Shown here: in pieces, positions 25,981 to 34,766 of the stretch | How the letters are laid out: each line of letters begins with the position of its first letter | Numbering within the stretch: the stretch's first letter is position 1 | Origin: Deltaproteobacteria bacterium | Lineage (GTDB): Bacteria > Desulfobacterota > Desulfarculia > Desulfarculales > Desulfarculaceae | Assembly: GCA_021811275.1 (NCBI GenBank) | Contig: JAJZPI010000006.1 | Span: 1-51,758, forward strand | Reading direction: 5' to 3' | DNA length: 51,758 nt | Made by a program: the position numbers and the translations under genes | The notes under the pieces: model-generated | Databases searched by the model: none | Told to the model about the DNA's origin: nothing | What the model saw: the letters and a program-made list of their open reading frames with translations, nothing else

Positions 25981-28815
25981 CTAGATCATGTCGGCCAGGA
26001 ACAGCTTGGACATCTCCGAAATCACCTTCAGGGAAGCGTCGTAGGCGGTCTGCTGGGCGCGCAGGTCCATGAAGGCCTGGGTCAGGTCCACGTCCTGCAG
26101 GTCCTGAAGGTTCTTGCTGCTGTAGGTCTCGTGGTCCTCCAGAACGTTCCCGCGCACCGTCACCCGGTTCTGGCGGGTGCCCGAGTCGGCGATGTAGTCC
26201 ATCATGGTGTTGAGGGCCTTCTTGATGGCTTCCAGGGTGCGCTGGCTCTGGGTCTGGGCCGCCTCCGCGTCCCCGTTGGCAAGCTGGTACTGCCATTCCT
26301 TGAGGGTGTCCAACACGCTCAAGGGATTCTTGTCGATGCCGTAATGGAAGCTGTCGCCCACCTGGAAGGCGCCGTTGTCCAGGTGAAAGTAGATGGCTTC
26401 GCCGGCGTGGGCCGGGTTGAGGCTCAAGCTGTAGTCGTAGGTGTCGCCCGCTGCGTAGTTGCCGGTGGTGCTGGGGTCCAGGTAGATTTTCACCCCCTCG
26501 GAGCCGGGCAGTTCCTGGGCATTGTCCGCCCCCCCGGCGGCGAAGGTCAGGTCCTCGCTATGCGATTGGCCCTGGTCATCGGTCCAGGTGGCCCGGATGG
26601 TTACCGGGTCGCTGGGCAGCTGGCCGCCGTCGACCACGGTGTAGCTGAAGTCGCGGGAGTGGAAGCCCTGGTAGGTACCGGTGATGTGCACCCCCCCGGT
26701 GCCCACGTTGGCCCCCCCGGCGGTGGCCTGGTCGCCGTCCAATTCGATGCGGGGCGTGTCTCCGAAAACCGGCAGGGCCACCATGTTGTCCGCCCCCGCC
26801 CCCGAGACGGTCAGCAGCTTGTCGTGGGCCAGGCCCTGGTCGTCGCTCCAGGTAACCCGGAAGGTCACGTCGTCACCGGGGACCTGGCCGGCGTCGACCA
26901 CGTCGAAGGTCAGGTCGCGGGACATCAGCCCCCGATAGACACCGGACATCGTGAGGTTGCCGGTGCTGCCCGGCTGGCGGTTGGCCGTGGCCGCCCCGCC
27001 GTCCAGGTTGACGCTGGCCGAGTCCCCCAAGAGCTGGTGGGCGGTCCAGTTGTAGGCCATGCGGGTGCCGTTGCTGAAGTTGACGTTGATCGACCCGTCG
27101 TCGCCCTGGTAGTGGGTGAGCTCCAGGTCGAAGACCGCCCCCACCTTGTAGACCTTGTCGTCGCGGTAAAGCTGGAGTCCGCCCAATTGGGCGATGGTGA
27201 CGGCCGAGCCTTCGCCCTCGGGGATGGTGGCGTCCGTGGTCTGATACTGGCCGGCGTCATCGTACCAGGAAAGGCGCATGCTGACCGCGCCGCTGACCGG
27301 GTCCACGGCCAGAACCTCGCCGCGCACGGTGGTGGCCAGGCGCAGGGTGCTTTCGCCAGCGCCCATGAGCTTGCCGGTGGTGTCGGCCCCGTCCAGCCCG
27401 CCCAGCAGGGCGGCGGCCGAGGCGGTGACGTTGGCATCGGTGGAGGCCAGGGCGATGGCGTTGCCGGCCACGCCCACGTTCCTGGCGGTGACCTGCACCG
27501 AAGCCCCGCCGGCCGGATTGGCGGTATAGGAGGCGGTCACGTCCTGGTTGTTGGCGTTGATCCAGCTCACCAGGGCGGCCGCGTACTCGGCGGGGGTGGC
27601 GGGGGCCGGGACCACCCCGGTAAGGATGGTGGTCCAATCGGCGTTGGCCCCGCCCACGGTCACGATGCTGGCCGCCACCGGGGCGGCGGCGATATGCAGC
27701 ACGCCCGTGGCCTTTTCACCGCTGTTGATCTGGTTGACCATCTCCTGCAAGGTGGTGTCGCCGTCCACGGTCTTGTTGGCGGTGTTCATGCCGGTCACGG
27801 TGTGGAAGGTGGCTCCGGGTGTCTTGTCGGAGATGTACACTTCCCAATTGGAGCCGTCCTGCACCGTGTAGGCATAGTAATCCAGGCCGGCGGCGTTGAT
27901 TTGATCGACCAGGTTGGCGGCCGAGCTGGCGGCGTCGGTGGCGGTGAGGTTGTAGACGTCCGCGCCGTCGACGGTCACGGTCTCGCCGTTGGCGTCGCCG
28001 GTGAAAGTCACCTTGCCCTGGGTTACGTAGGTCTGGGGCGCGCCGGCCCCGGTCCAGGCAAGAGTCTCGCCGATCCGGCCGGAAACCAGATCGCCGGCAC
28101 CGGTCAGGGCCTCGTTGCTGGTGTAGATATCCGGCTGCACCGGGTTGCTGGAGGCGATCTGGGTCTGGGTGAAGTTGGCGGAGGTGAAATCCAGGCCCAG
28201 GCCGGAGCCCAGGGTGCTCAAGGGGGAAAGGGTTATGGTGCTGGTGGTGCCCCCGGTCTGGCGGCCCACGCGCAGGAAGTAGCTGCCGGAGATGGCGTCG
28301 TGGTAGATCGAGGCCTCGGTGCTGTGGCTGCTGGCCCCGTCGCTGGCCAGGGTGGCCGGGTCCGGGGCGGTCAGCGTATTCAGGACGGCGGGAACGTCGT
28401 TGCGGGTGCCCCCGAAGATGTAGGAGCCGTTCATGGCGGTGTTGGCCAGGGAGATGATCTGATCAATGATGTTGGCGACCTCCGCGGAGGCCGCGGCCTG
28501 CTGGTCGGATTGGTAGGTGCCGGTGGACATCTGTTCCGCCACGGCCGAGGCCCGGGTGAGCCGGTCCACGATGGACTGCATGGCCGATTCCGAGGCCGTC
28601 ATCCATGAGTTGGAGGCCTCCAGGTTGACCTTGTACTGGTCCACCTCGTTGAGGGAGAGCCGGCTGCGCAGGATAGTGACCGCGTAGTCGCTTTCCGAGG
28701 GCGCGTTGACCTTGCGGTTGGTGGACACCTGCTGGGAGGTCGCAAACTGCTCCGCCTGCAGACGCATCACGTCCGTCAACATGGTGCGGTACATGCTTTC
28801 CTGGGTTACGCGCAT
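25981..28815 (-). CDS. flgL: Very large flagellar hook-filament junction protein FlgL
   Basis: The first about 150 residues are classic FlgL/HAP3: MRVTQESMYRTMLTDV, a coiled region with VSTNRKVNAPSESDYAV, and NTAMNGSYIFGGTRND. The last 90 residues are the matching C-terminal coil (YQLANGDAEAAQ, VLEDHETYSSKNLQDLQDVDL, ending FLADMI). Between them is an insertion that makes the protein 944 residues; FlgL is usually 300-400. The insert contains two tandem 88-residue repeats (about residues 618-705 and 706-793, each with SRD..., DD-Q-G and ADN motifs) and a GVAGNAIALAS-type segment like those in phage tail-sheath and hook-associated domains. The start at 28815 has GGGAGG seven bases upstream; an in-frame ATG two codons earlier is too close. 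A sigma-54 promoter precedes it. Confidence 0.9.
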   Translation of the reverse strand: MRVTQESMYRTMLTDVMRLQAEQFATSQQVSTNRKVNAPSESDYAVTILRSRLSLNEVDQYKVNLEASNSWMTASESAMQSIVDRLTRASAVAEQMSTGTYQSDQQAAASAEVANIIDQIISLANTAMNGSYIFGGTRNDVPAVLNTLTAPDPATLASDGASSHSTEASIYHDAISGSYFLRVGRQTGGTTSTITLSPLSTLGSGLGLDFTSANFTQTQIASSNPVQPDIYTSNEALTGAGDLVSGRIGETLAWTGAGAPQTYVTQGKVTFTGDANGETVTVDGADVYNLTATDAASSAANLVDQINAAGLDYYAYTVQDGSNWEVYISDKTPGATFHTVTGMNTANKTVDGDTTLQEMVNQINSGEKATGVLHIAAAPVAASIVTVGGANADWTTILTGVVPAPATPAEYAAALVSWINANNQDVTASYTANPAGGASVQVTARNVGVAGNAIALASTDANVTASAAALLGGLDGADTTGKLMGAGESTLRLATTVRGEVLAVDPVSGAVSMRLSWYDDAGQYQTTDATIPEGEGSAVTIAQLGGLQLYRDDKVYKVGAVFDLELTHYQGDDGSINVNFSNGTRMAYNWTAHQLLGDSASVNLDGGAATANRQPGSTGNLTMSGVYRGLMSRDLTFDVVDAGQVPGDDVTFRVTWSDDQGLAHDKLLTVSGAGADNMVALPVFGDTPRIELDGDQATAGGANVGTGGVHITGTYQGFHSRDFSYTVVDGGQLPSDPVTIRATWTDDQGQSHSEDLTFAAGGADNAQELPGSEGVKIYLDPSTTGNYAAGDTYDYSLSLNPAHAGEAIYFHLDNGAFQVGDSFHYGIDKNPLSVLDTLKEWQYQLANGDAEAAQTQSQRTLEAIKKALNTMMDYIADSGTRQNRVTVRGNVLEDHETYSSKNLQDLQDVDLTQAFMDLRAQQTAYDASLKVISEMSKLFLADMI

Positions 28816-28853
28816 GGCCATGCCTCCCGGTTCAAGGATTCCCCCCTGGAGAG

Positions 28854-28872
28854 AAGCAAGGCCCATGCCAGG
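28854..28872 (-). promoter_or_regulatory. Sigma-54 (RpoN) promoter of flgL
   Basis: On the minus strand the sequence reads CTGGCATGGGCCTTGCTT. The -24 GG and -12 GC are separated by exactly ten bases, and TGGCA-N6-TTGCT matches the RpoN consensus at all but one core base. The expected start of transcription, near 28846, gives a leader of about 30 bases. RpoN control of late hook/junction genes is established in several Desulfobacterota and epsilonproteobacteria. Confidence 0.78.
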
Positions 28873-29018
28873 GCAGGGATCGGAAACGCCGCCCTTTAGC
28901 CAGAGCATCATCTCGATATTGCTGTTTTTTTACAGAAGGAGCCAAGGCGAATGCGGAGTCGGCCGGCTCTCTGGGCAGCTCTTGCCGCCGCCCCGCCGGC
29001 CCGGGGGCTCAAAGGTGC

Positions 29019-29936
29019 CTAGTTTGGCGGTATTGGCCGGCGCTGCCAGGCCGGCCGGCCCTGTTGGTCCACCTCCAGGAAAAGGCCGTGGCCGCGCGCC
29101 AGCTCCCAAGAGGGGCGTCCCAAGAGAAGATCAAGCTCCTCGGGGGGATAGCCATAGCGTTCACTGATTCCGGCCCGCAGGCGGCCATCCAGGGCCACCA
29201 ACTCCAGGGCCTGCTCCGCGGCCTGGTCCCGCGCCGGCTTTTCCGCGGCCGAGGCCGCGCGCAGGAACAGCGCGGTCAGCCCCCCGGCGGAAAGCTTGAC
29301 CTCGTACTCCTCGATCAAGGCCAAGGCCGTGTCGTCGCCGGCATAGATGTCCCGGCGGTCCAGGCGGGGCAGGTCCTCAAGCTGGCCAGCATGGCGGCCG
29401 GACCAGCATTCCAGGTGGCGGCACTGCCGGGGCCGGCGCTCGTAGATGGCGCAGCGCGAACCCGCCAGACGCAGGCACCACCCCCGAGGTCCCTCGCGCA
29501 GCTTGACCAGCTCACCCTCCAGGGCGAAGGTCCGCCCCAGGCGGGATGAATGGGCCAGCTCGCCCCGGCGCAGAGTCACCAACTCGCCCGGCTCCAGCCC
29601 CCCGGCTTCCAGGCAGGCCAAGTCCTCGGCGTAGAGGGTGGGGCTGCTGGTGCGGCAGCAGGTGCCGCAGCCCAGGCAGGCCCGCGCCTGGGACAACTCC
29701 ATTAGGCGCAAGGCCAGGGCCGAGGCCAGGGCCGGGACCGGGCTCAAGGCCGGGTGGCCGGCCAGGGGGGACCAGAGGCCAATCAGCTCCGGGTCCTGAT
29801 CCAGCACCGCCTGGGCACCCGGCCCGTCCAGCCCGCGCAGGTCCATGAGGGCCTGGCCGCAGGCCGCGCGCAGGGCCCCCGGACCGCCCCGGGCAAAAGC
29901 CTCCGCCAGCCCCCGTGCGAGTTCGGGCAGGCTCAC
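29019..29936 (-). CDS. YkgJ-family cysteine-cluster protein
   Basis: This 305-residue protein has the YkgJ/UPF0153 Zn- or Fe-chelating signature: CLGCGTCCRTSS in the centre (about residue 90), followed about 60 residues later by CAIYERRPRQCRHLECW. Members are thought to bind metal, but their function is not established. A C-terminal helical region with ERYGYPPEELDLLLGRPSWEL is extra. It starts at GTG (29936) and overlaps the upstream PHP gene by four bases (GTGA), so they are co-translated. Confidence 0.85.
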   Translation of the reverse strand: MSLPELARGLAEAFARGGPGALRAACGQALMDLRGLDGPGAQAVLDQDPELIGLWSPLAGHPALSPVPALASALALRLMELSQARACLGCGTCCRTSSPTLYAEDLACLEAGGLEPGELVTLRRGELAHSSRLGRTFALEGELVKLREGPRGWCLRLAGSRCAIYERRPRQCRHLECWSGRHAGQLEDLPRLDRRDIYAGDDTALALIEEYEVKLSAGGLTALFLRAASAAEKPARDQAAEQALELVALDGRLRAGISERYGYPPEELDLLLGRPSWELARGHGLFLEVDQQGRPAWQRRPIPPN

Positions 29937-30985
29937 GCCTCACCGCGCAGGTAGAAGGGGTTGCAGTATATCCAGGGCCGCCAGCCGGCGGGCGGCCGCA
30001 GACGGCTGGCCTCCACCCGCCAGACCCCAGGGCCTTCCAGGTTCCAGGCGAAACGGCGGCCCAGGCCGGAGGCGACCAGGCGACCGTTGCGCAGCAGCCG
30101 AGCCCGGCCCCAGGCCGGCAAGGTGGCCTCCAGGCTAAAGCCCGACCGCCAGGGCAGCTCCAGCCCCGGCCAATGCTCCTCGCCGGAGGGACCGCGCAGG
30201 CGGCAGTCGAAGCCCTTGGCCCGGCCCAGGCAGAGGAAGGCCCGCCCCGCGGCCAGGGCCTCCTTTACCAGGGCCAGGTCTTGCCGCCAATCGCCCGAAA
30301 GTTCGCCCTTGAGCCACAGCCCGGTCAGGATCAGGTCCAGATGCCGGCGATAGGAAAAGACCTTCAGGGGCAGCCACCAGCGCCCGGTGCCAAAGCCGTG
30401 GGCATCGGCCCCGCCCAGGGCCGGCCAGGCCCGCCGCCGGCCCTGGCTGTCCCAGAGGGCCAGCAACAGGGGGTGCGGGCCGGGCAGGAAGGTCTTGGGC
30501 ATGCACAAGCGGGCCAGGGCGGCTAGAGGGCTGCTCAGGTCGGTCTTGAAGGCGCTCAGGCAATTCCAGAGCTCCAGGCCCGGGCAGTCGTCCAACCGGC
30601 TGAAATCTTCGGCCACGTAGGCCTTGGAGCTGGACAGGCCGGTGATGGGCGGGTCCAGAGGGTGGGCCAGGGCGGCCCAGGCCCCGGCCCGGCGGGCCGA
30701 GTCCAAACCCCGGGCCAACTCCCCGGCCAAGCCGTCGCGCTCGGGCAGGGGCAGGGTTTCATCCTGGCCCAGGGCGAGAACATGGTTGTGCCGGGGGCTT
30801 ATCTCCTGGCCGGCCAGCACCAGCACGCCATCCCAGTAGCCCGCTCCGGGAGAGAGGACGTCGTGGTCGGTGAGCGCCACCACCTCCACTCCGGCTCGCG
30901 CTGCCAGGCGGGCGATGGCCCCGGCGTCCCTGGTGCCGTCGCTGGCCCTGGTATGCGCGTGGATCAGGACCAGCACTTGGCGCAT
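29933..30985 (-). CDS. PHP-domain phosphoesterase-like protein (350 aa)
   Basis: The N-terminus has PHP motif 1 (LIHAHTRASDGT), LTDHDVLSPG (motif 2), GQEISPRHNHVLALG, and later ALAHPLDP and GGADAHGFG (late metal His). This matches metal-dependent phosphoesterases of the TrpH type. The C-terminal third (about residue 240 on) is strand-rich with WRVEASRLRPPAGWRPWIYCNPFYL, a layout seen in PHP proteins fused to a carbohydrate- or Ig-like module. The gene is followed by the YkgJ gene with overlap and preceded by another PHP gene 25 bases away. Confidence 0.82.
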   Translation of the reverse strand: MRQVLVLIHAHTRASDGTRDAGAIARLAARAGVEVVALTDHDVLSPGAGYWDGVLVLAGQEISPRHNHVLALGQDETLPLPERDGLAGELARGLDSARRAGAWAALAHPLDPPITGLSSSKAYVAEDFSRLDDCPGLELWNCLSAFKTDLSSPLAALARLCMPKTFLPGPHPLLLALWDSQGRRRAWPALGGADAHGFGTGRWWLPLKVFSYRRHLDLILTGLWLKGELSGDWRQDLALVKEALAAGRAFLCLGRAKGFDCRLRGPSGEEHWPGLELPWRSGFSLEATLPAWGRARLLRNGRLVASGLGRRFAWNLEGPGVWRVEASRLRPPAGWRPWIYCNPFYLRGEA

Positions 30986-31010
30986 GGGGATTTTCCCTCG
31001 GGGATGGGGG

Positions 31011-31670
31011 CTAGATGGACAGTCCGGTGAGACGGGCCACCAGGCGTTCGGAGCCTTGGAACAACTCGGCCACCTCGCCGGGCGCGAGCCCGGCCCCCAG
31101 AGCCACCCGCTCGGCCTGGGCCCGGTCTATCAGGTCGCCGGGGGCGTGGGAGTCGGTGTTGACCACCAACTGGGCCCCGAAGCGCCGGGCCAGGGCTGCC
31201 ACCCGGCCGTTGCCCAGGCAATGGCCCCTGCGGGAGGAAAGCTCCAGGGCCACCCCGCGCTGGGCGGCCAGACGGGCCTCCGCCTCGCTCAGCAGCCCGG
31301 GATGGGCCAGCACGTCGGCCCCGGCCTCGATGGCGGCCAGGTTGGTGCCCGGCGCCACAGGCTCCACGATGGTCTCGCCGTGGACCACCACCACCTGCGC
31401 GCCCAGTTCGCGGGCCTGGCGCACCAAGGGTCCGATCAGCTCCGGGGGCACGTGGGTGATCTCCGCCCCGGCCAACACCCGCACCCTATAGTGGCCGCCC
31501 AGTTCATCGGCGGCCCGGCGCAGGCGCGGCACGACCAGGTCCAGGTTGCTCATGTCCATGTGGTCGGTGAGCGCGACGGCCTTGAGCCCCAGGGCGTCGG
31601 CACGGCGGATCAGCTCGGCGGGCAGAAGCTCGCCGTCGCTGAACAGGGTGTGGGTGTGCAGGTCTATCAC
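31011..31670 (-). CDS. Histidinol-phosphatase-type PHP domain protein
   Basis: This compact 219-residue PHP protein has IDLHTHTLFSDGEL (motif 1), ALTDHMDMSN (motif 2), GAEITHVPPE, VVVHGETIVEP, ADVLAHPGL and VVNTDSHAPGD (late motif), all metal-binding regions in order. It is shorter than most histidinol phosphatases, so the substrate could be another phosphomonoester or phosphodiester. It starts with GTG at 31670, with GAGG about six bases upstream. Confidence 0.85.
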   Translation of the reverse strand: MIDLHTHTLFSDGELLPAELIRRADALGLKAVALTDHMDMSNLDLVVPRLRRAADELGGHYRVRVLAGAEITHVPPELIGPLVRQARELGAQVVVVHGETIVEPVAPGTNLAAIEAGADVLAHPGLLSEAEARLAAQRGVALELSSRRGHCLGNGRVAALARRFGAQLVVNTDSHAPGDLIDRAQAERVALGAGLAPGEVAELFQGSERLVARLTGLSI

Positions 31671-31704
31671 TTGGTCCTCGCCAAACGGTTTGATTGGGGC
31701 GGTT

Positions 31705-32724
31705 TCAGGCGGCCACCGCCCGGTTGCGGCCCTGATCCTTGGCCCGGTAGAGGGCCCGGTCCGCGTCAGCCAGCAGTTCCTCCTTGGCCCGGTCCCTAGC
31801 CGGCATGGCCCAGGCCGCCCCCACGCTCAAGGTGACGTGAGGGGCCACCGGAGATGAAGCGTGCTCCAGCCCCAGTCCGGCCACCGCCGAGCACATTTCC
31901 CTGGCCAACGCCAGCACGCCCACGGCGGGGGTTTCGGGCAGTAGCGCCACAAACTCCTCGCCGCCGTAGCGGGCCACCAGATCGGCCGGCCGTTTGGCGC
32001 GGGCCTGAAGGGCCCTGGCCACGGCCCGCAGGCACTCGTCACCCTGCTGATGGCCATAGCGGTCGTTGTAGAGCTTGAAATGGTCGATGTCCATCATCAA
32101 CACCGCCAAAGGGGTCTGGGACCGTTGCGACCGCCGCCACTGCCGCTCGAACTCCTGGTCGAAGAAGCGGCGGTTGGCTACGCCGGTCAGGCCGTCCAAG
32201 TTGGTGATCCGCCGGAGCTCCTTGTTGGCCTCGGCGAACCGGCCGGCCAACTTGAACAGCTCCTCCTCCTTTCGCCGCCGACGGTCGCTCTCCTGCTTGA
32301 ACGAGATGGCCGAGCGCACCCGGGCCAAAAGCTCCACCTCTCCGATAGGCTTGGCGATGTAGTCCATGACCCCGGCGGCGAAGGCATCGCTCAGGTTGCC
32401 CAGGCCCTCCCGAGCGGTGACCATGATCACCGGCACCCGCGCAAGGCGCTCATCGGCCTTTATCATGCGGCAGGCGCTGATGCCGTCCATGTCCGGCAGG
32501 ACGCCGTCCAGCAGCACCAAGTCCACCGCCGGCCGCTCCGCCACCCCCGGCTTTCCCAGTCCCAGCAGGCCGAAGGCCTCTGCCGCCGAGGTCGCTTCGA
32601 CGATATTTTGGTAACCCGCGGCCTCCAGGATGTCACGCATGGCCGCACGGGCCAGGCGCGAATCGTCCACCAACAGAATGCGAGGATTGCCCAGCCCCCC
32701 CGACGCAGGCGCGGTGTCATTCAT
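31705..32724 (-). CDS. Response regulator diguanylate cyclase (REC-GGDEF)
   Basis: Residues about 13-135 form a receiver domain: LLVDDSR acidic pair (Asp20/Asp21), phospho-acceptor Asp73 in VLLDGVLPD, TAREG and the conserved Lys in DYIAKPIGE. A short coiled linker leads to a GGDEF domain with LDGLTGVANRRFF, DIDHFKLYNDRYGH and the active site RYGGEEF (GGEEF 254-258). An inhibitory I-site RxxD (RPAD, 245-248) lies exactly five residues before it, so c-di-GMP feedback is expected. It should make cyclic di-GMP after phosphorylation by an unlinked kinase. Its closeness to flgL fits a motility-sessility role, but that is inference. Confidence 0.93.
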   Translation of the reverse strand: MNDTAPASGGLGNPRILLVDDSRLARAAMRDILEAAGYQNIVEATSAAEAFGLLGLGKPGVAERPAVDLVLLDGVLPDMDGISACRMIKADERLARVPVIMVTAREGLGNLSDAFAAGVMDYIAKPIGEVELLARVRSAISFKQESDRRRRKEEELFKLAGRFAEANKELRRITNLDGLTGVANRRFFDQEFERQWRRSQRSQTPLAVLMMDIDHFKLYNDRYGHQQGDECLRAVARALQARAKRPADLVARYGGEEFVALLPETPAVGVLALAREMCSAVAGLGLEHASSPVAPHVTLSVGAAWAMPARDRAKEELLADADRALYRAKDQGRNRAVAA

Positions 32725-32791
32725 TACGTGAGCTACCTCCGCCCCTTTCCATCACAGTCATGCTGTTTCCATTGGGGCAGGCGGCATGATT

Positions 32792-33274
32792 TCACATCTT
32801 GTACTTTCCGAAATCCTCGGGGTCCATCTGATCCAGGAGTTCCTTCCACTTCTGCTCGGCGTCCTCGCTTTCGGCCTTGCCGGTGGCCCCGGCCATCTCC
32901 AGGACCGCGGGGGCCACGAAGATGGGAGCCTCGGCGCGCAGGGCCAGGGCGATGGCGTCGGAGGGCCGGGAATCCACGGACAGGGGTCCCTCGGGTCCCA
33001 GGAGGTGGATCAGGCCGTAAAAGGTGTTCTCCTTGAGCGATACCACTTCCACCTTGGCCACCGAGTAGCCGAGCTGGTTGATGACGTTGCGCAAAAGGTC
33101 GTGGGTCATGGGGCGCGAGAAGGAAACCTTCTCCAACTCGCTGGCGATGGCCGTGGCCTCCAGCAGCCCGATCCAGATGGGCAGCGCCCTCTCGCTGTCG
33201 GGGTCCTTGAGAATGAGGATGGGCGAGTTGGTGGCCGGATCGATGGTCAAGCCCTGGACGATCACGCGTATCAT
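32792..33274 (-). CDS. Bifunctional nuclease domain protein (BFN/DUF151)
   Basis: This 160-residue protein starts MIRVIVQGLTIDPATNSPILIL and includes LPIWIGLLEATAIASEL, RPMTHDLL, and SVDSRPSDAIALALR, the DUF151 signature. BFN-domain proteins include a plant nuclease; bacterial members are often next to miaB, as here. The acidic C-terminus is a helical tail. It overlaps miaB by four bases (ATGA). Confidence 0.9.
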   Translation of the reverse strand: MIRVIVQGLTIDPATNSPILILKDPDSERALPIWIGLLEATAIASELEKVSFSRPMTHDLLRNVINQLGYSVAKVEVVSLKENTFYGLIHLLGPEGPLSVDSRPSDAIALALRAEAPIFVAPAVLEMAGATGKAESEDAEQKWKELLDQMDPEDFGKYKM

Positions 33275-34632
33275 GGCTCCACGCCTCCCGCCGGCCCCAC
33301 CAGCCGACCCTTGAGTGAATTGACCAGCCCCTCTTTCACGCGCACCCGCGCCAAGGTCCCCTTGAGTTCCGCCTTTCCCTCAAAGTTTACCACTCTGCCG
33401 CCCCGTTCACGCCCGCTCATCAAGCCCTGGCCGCGCTTGGCCGGCCCTTCCACCAGAACCTCGGCCACGCTTCCCACCAGGGCCCTGTGCCGGGCCAGGG
33501 ATATGCCGCGCTGCAACTCCTGCAGGCGTTGCAGGCGCCGGCTCTTCTCGGCCTCGAGGTGCTTGTCGGGCAGCTTTGAGGCCTTGGTGAAGGGCCGGTC
33601 GGAATACATGAAGCTGAACAGAAAATCGTAGCCCACCTCCTCCAGAAGGCTCAGGCTTTGCGCGAAATCATCCTCGGTCTCGCCGGGGAAGCCCACGATG
33701 ATATCGCCGCCCAGGCAGACGCCGGGGGCCCTGCGCCTGAGATCGGCCACCCTCTCCAGGTATTGCCGTCGGGTGTAGCCGCGTTTCATGGCCGCCAGCA
33801 CCCGGTCGCTGCCCGACTGGGCCGGCAGATGCAGCTGCTCCATGACCTTGTCCAGGCCGGCCATGGCCTCCACCAGGGCCGGTGAAAGGTCCTTGGGGTG
33901 GCTGGTGGTGAAGCGCAGGCGCCAAAGCTCCGGCTCCCGGCAGAGCATCTCCAGGAGCCCGGCGAAGTCCAGGCCCCGCTCCGGATCGCGGTAGGAGTTG
34001 ACGTTCTGGCCCAGGAGAGTGACCTCCCGCGCCCCCGCCGCCGTAAGTTGAGCCACCTCCCGGGCCACCTCCGAGGCGGGCCGGCTGCGCTCGCGGCCGC
34101 GCACGTAGGGCACCACGCAGTAGGAGCAAAAATTGTCGCAACCGGTCATGACCGTGACCATGGCCTTCAGGCCGGGCCTGAGCTGGGGATGGTCGGCCTC
34201 ATGCGCGCCGGCCAGGCCGACCGGCATTGGTTCGCCCGGGGTGCAGACCACCCGCCGGCCGGCCCTGGCCTCCTCGATCAGCTCCGGCACCCGTTCCAGG
34301 GCCTGGGTGCCGAAGACCAGGTCCAGGTAGGGCACGCTGTCCAGCAGGCGCTTGCCCTCCTGCTGGGCCACGCAGCCTCCCACTCCGATCAGGAGCCCGG
34401 GCCGGCGCTGTTTAAGCTCGCGCAGGGCTCCCAGGTAGGAATAGACCTTGTGCTCGGCCCGCTCGCGCACGCTGCAGGTGTTGAGCAGCACCAGGTCGGC
34501 GCTTTCGGCGTCCTCGGCCGGGACGAAACCGTGACTGGCCAGGAGGCTGGCCAGACGGGATGAATCATATTCATTCATCTGGCAGCCGAAGGTGGTGATA
34601 TGAACTTTTTGCTGCCGGGCTTGCTCGGCCAT
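33271..34632 (-). CDS. miaB: tRNA-2-methylthio-N6-dimethylallyladenosine synthase
   Basis: MiaB is a radical-SAM methylthiotransferase that converts i6A37 to ms2i6A37. The 453-residue protein has the N-terminal auxiliary 4Fe-4S cysteines (TTFGCQMNEYDS, NTCSVRERAEHK, GGCVAQQEG), the radical SAM motif CDNFCSYC, and a C-terminal TRAM domain (about residues 385-445). The ATG at 34632 begins MAEQARQQKVHITTFGC; an upstream extension is open but its residues are not family-like. It is co-translated with the BFN gene. Confidence 0.95.
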   Translation of the reverse strand: MAEQARQQKVHITTFGCQMNEYDSSRLASLLASHGFVPAEDAESADLVLLNTCSVRERAEHKVYSYLGALRELKQRRPGLLIGVGGCVAQQEGKRLLDSVPYLDLVFGTQALERVPELIEEARAGRRVVCTPGEPMPVGLAGAHEADHPQLRPGLKAMVTVMTGCDNFCSYCVVPYVRGRERSRPASEVAREVAQLTAAGAREVTLLGQNVNSYRDPERGLDFAGLLEMLCREPELWRLRFTTSHPKDLSPALVEAMAGLDKVMEQLHLPAQSGSDRVLAAMKRGYTRRQYLERVADLRRRAPGVCLGGDIIVGFPGETEDDFAQSLSLLEEVGYDFLFSFMYSDRPFTKASKLPDKHLEAEKSRRLQRLQELQRGISLARHRALVGSVAEVLVEGPAKRGQGLMSGRERGGRVVNFEGKAELKGTLARVRVKEGLVNSLKGRLVGPAGGVEP

Positions 34633-34766
34633 CGCGATCGTCCATCCGAAAAAATATTGTTTCAAAACTAACCTAGGCCGGCGGCCTTGGCAAGGGGGCC
34701 TCCCCGCCTTGGCCGAGCAAAAAGGTTGCCACCAGGAGGGATTTGGTACATGCTGTGCGCGAATCG

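Noticed and set aside
25930-28608. 892-codon open frame antisense to flgL
   Set aside because: It is a composition shadow of the long repetitive flgL coding sequence in high-GC DNA; it has no family motif, consists of Val/Gly/His-rich low-complexity sequence, and flgL matches a real family at both ends.
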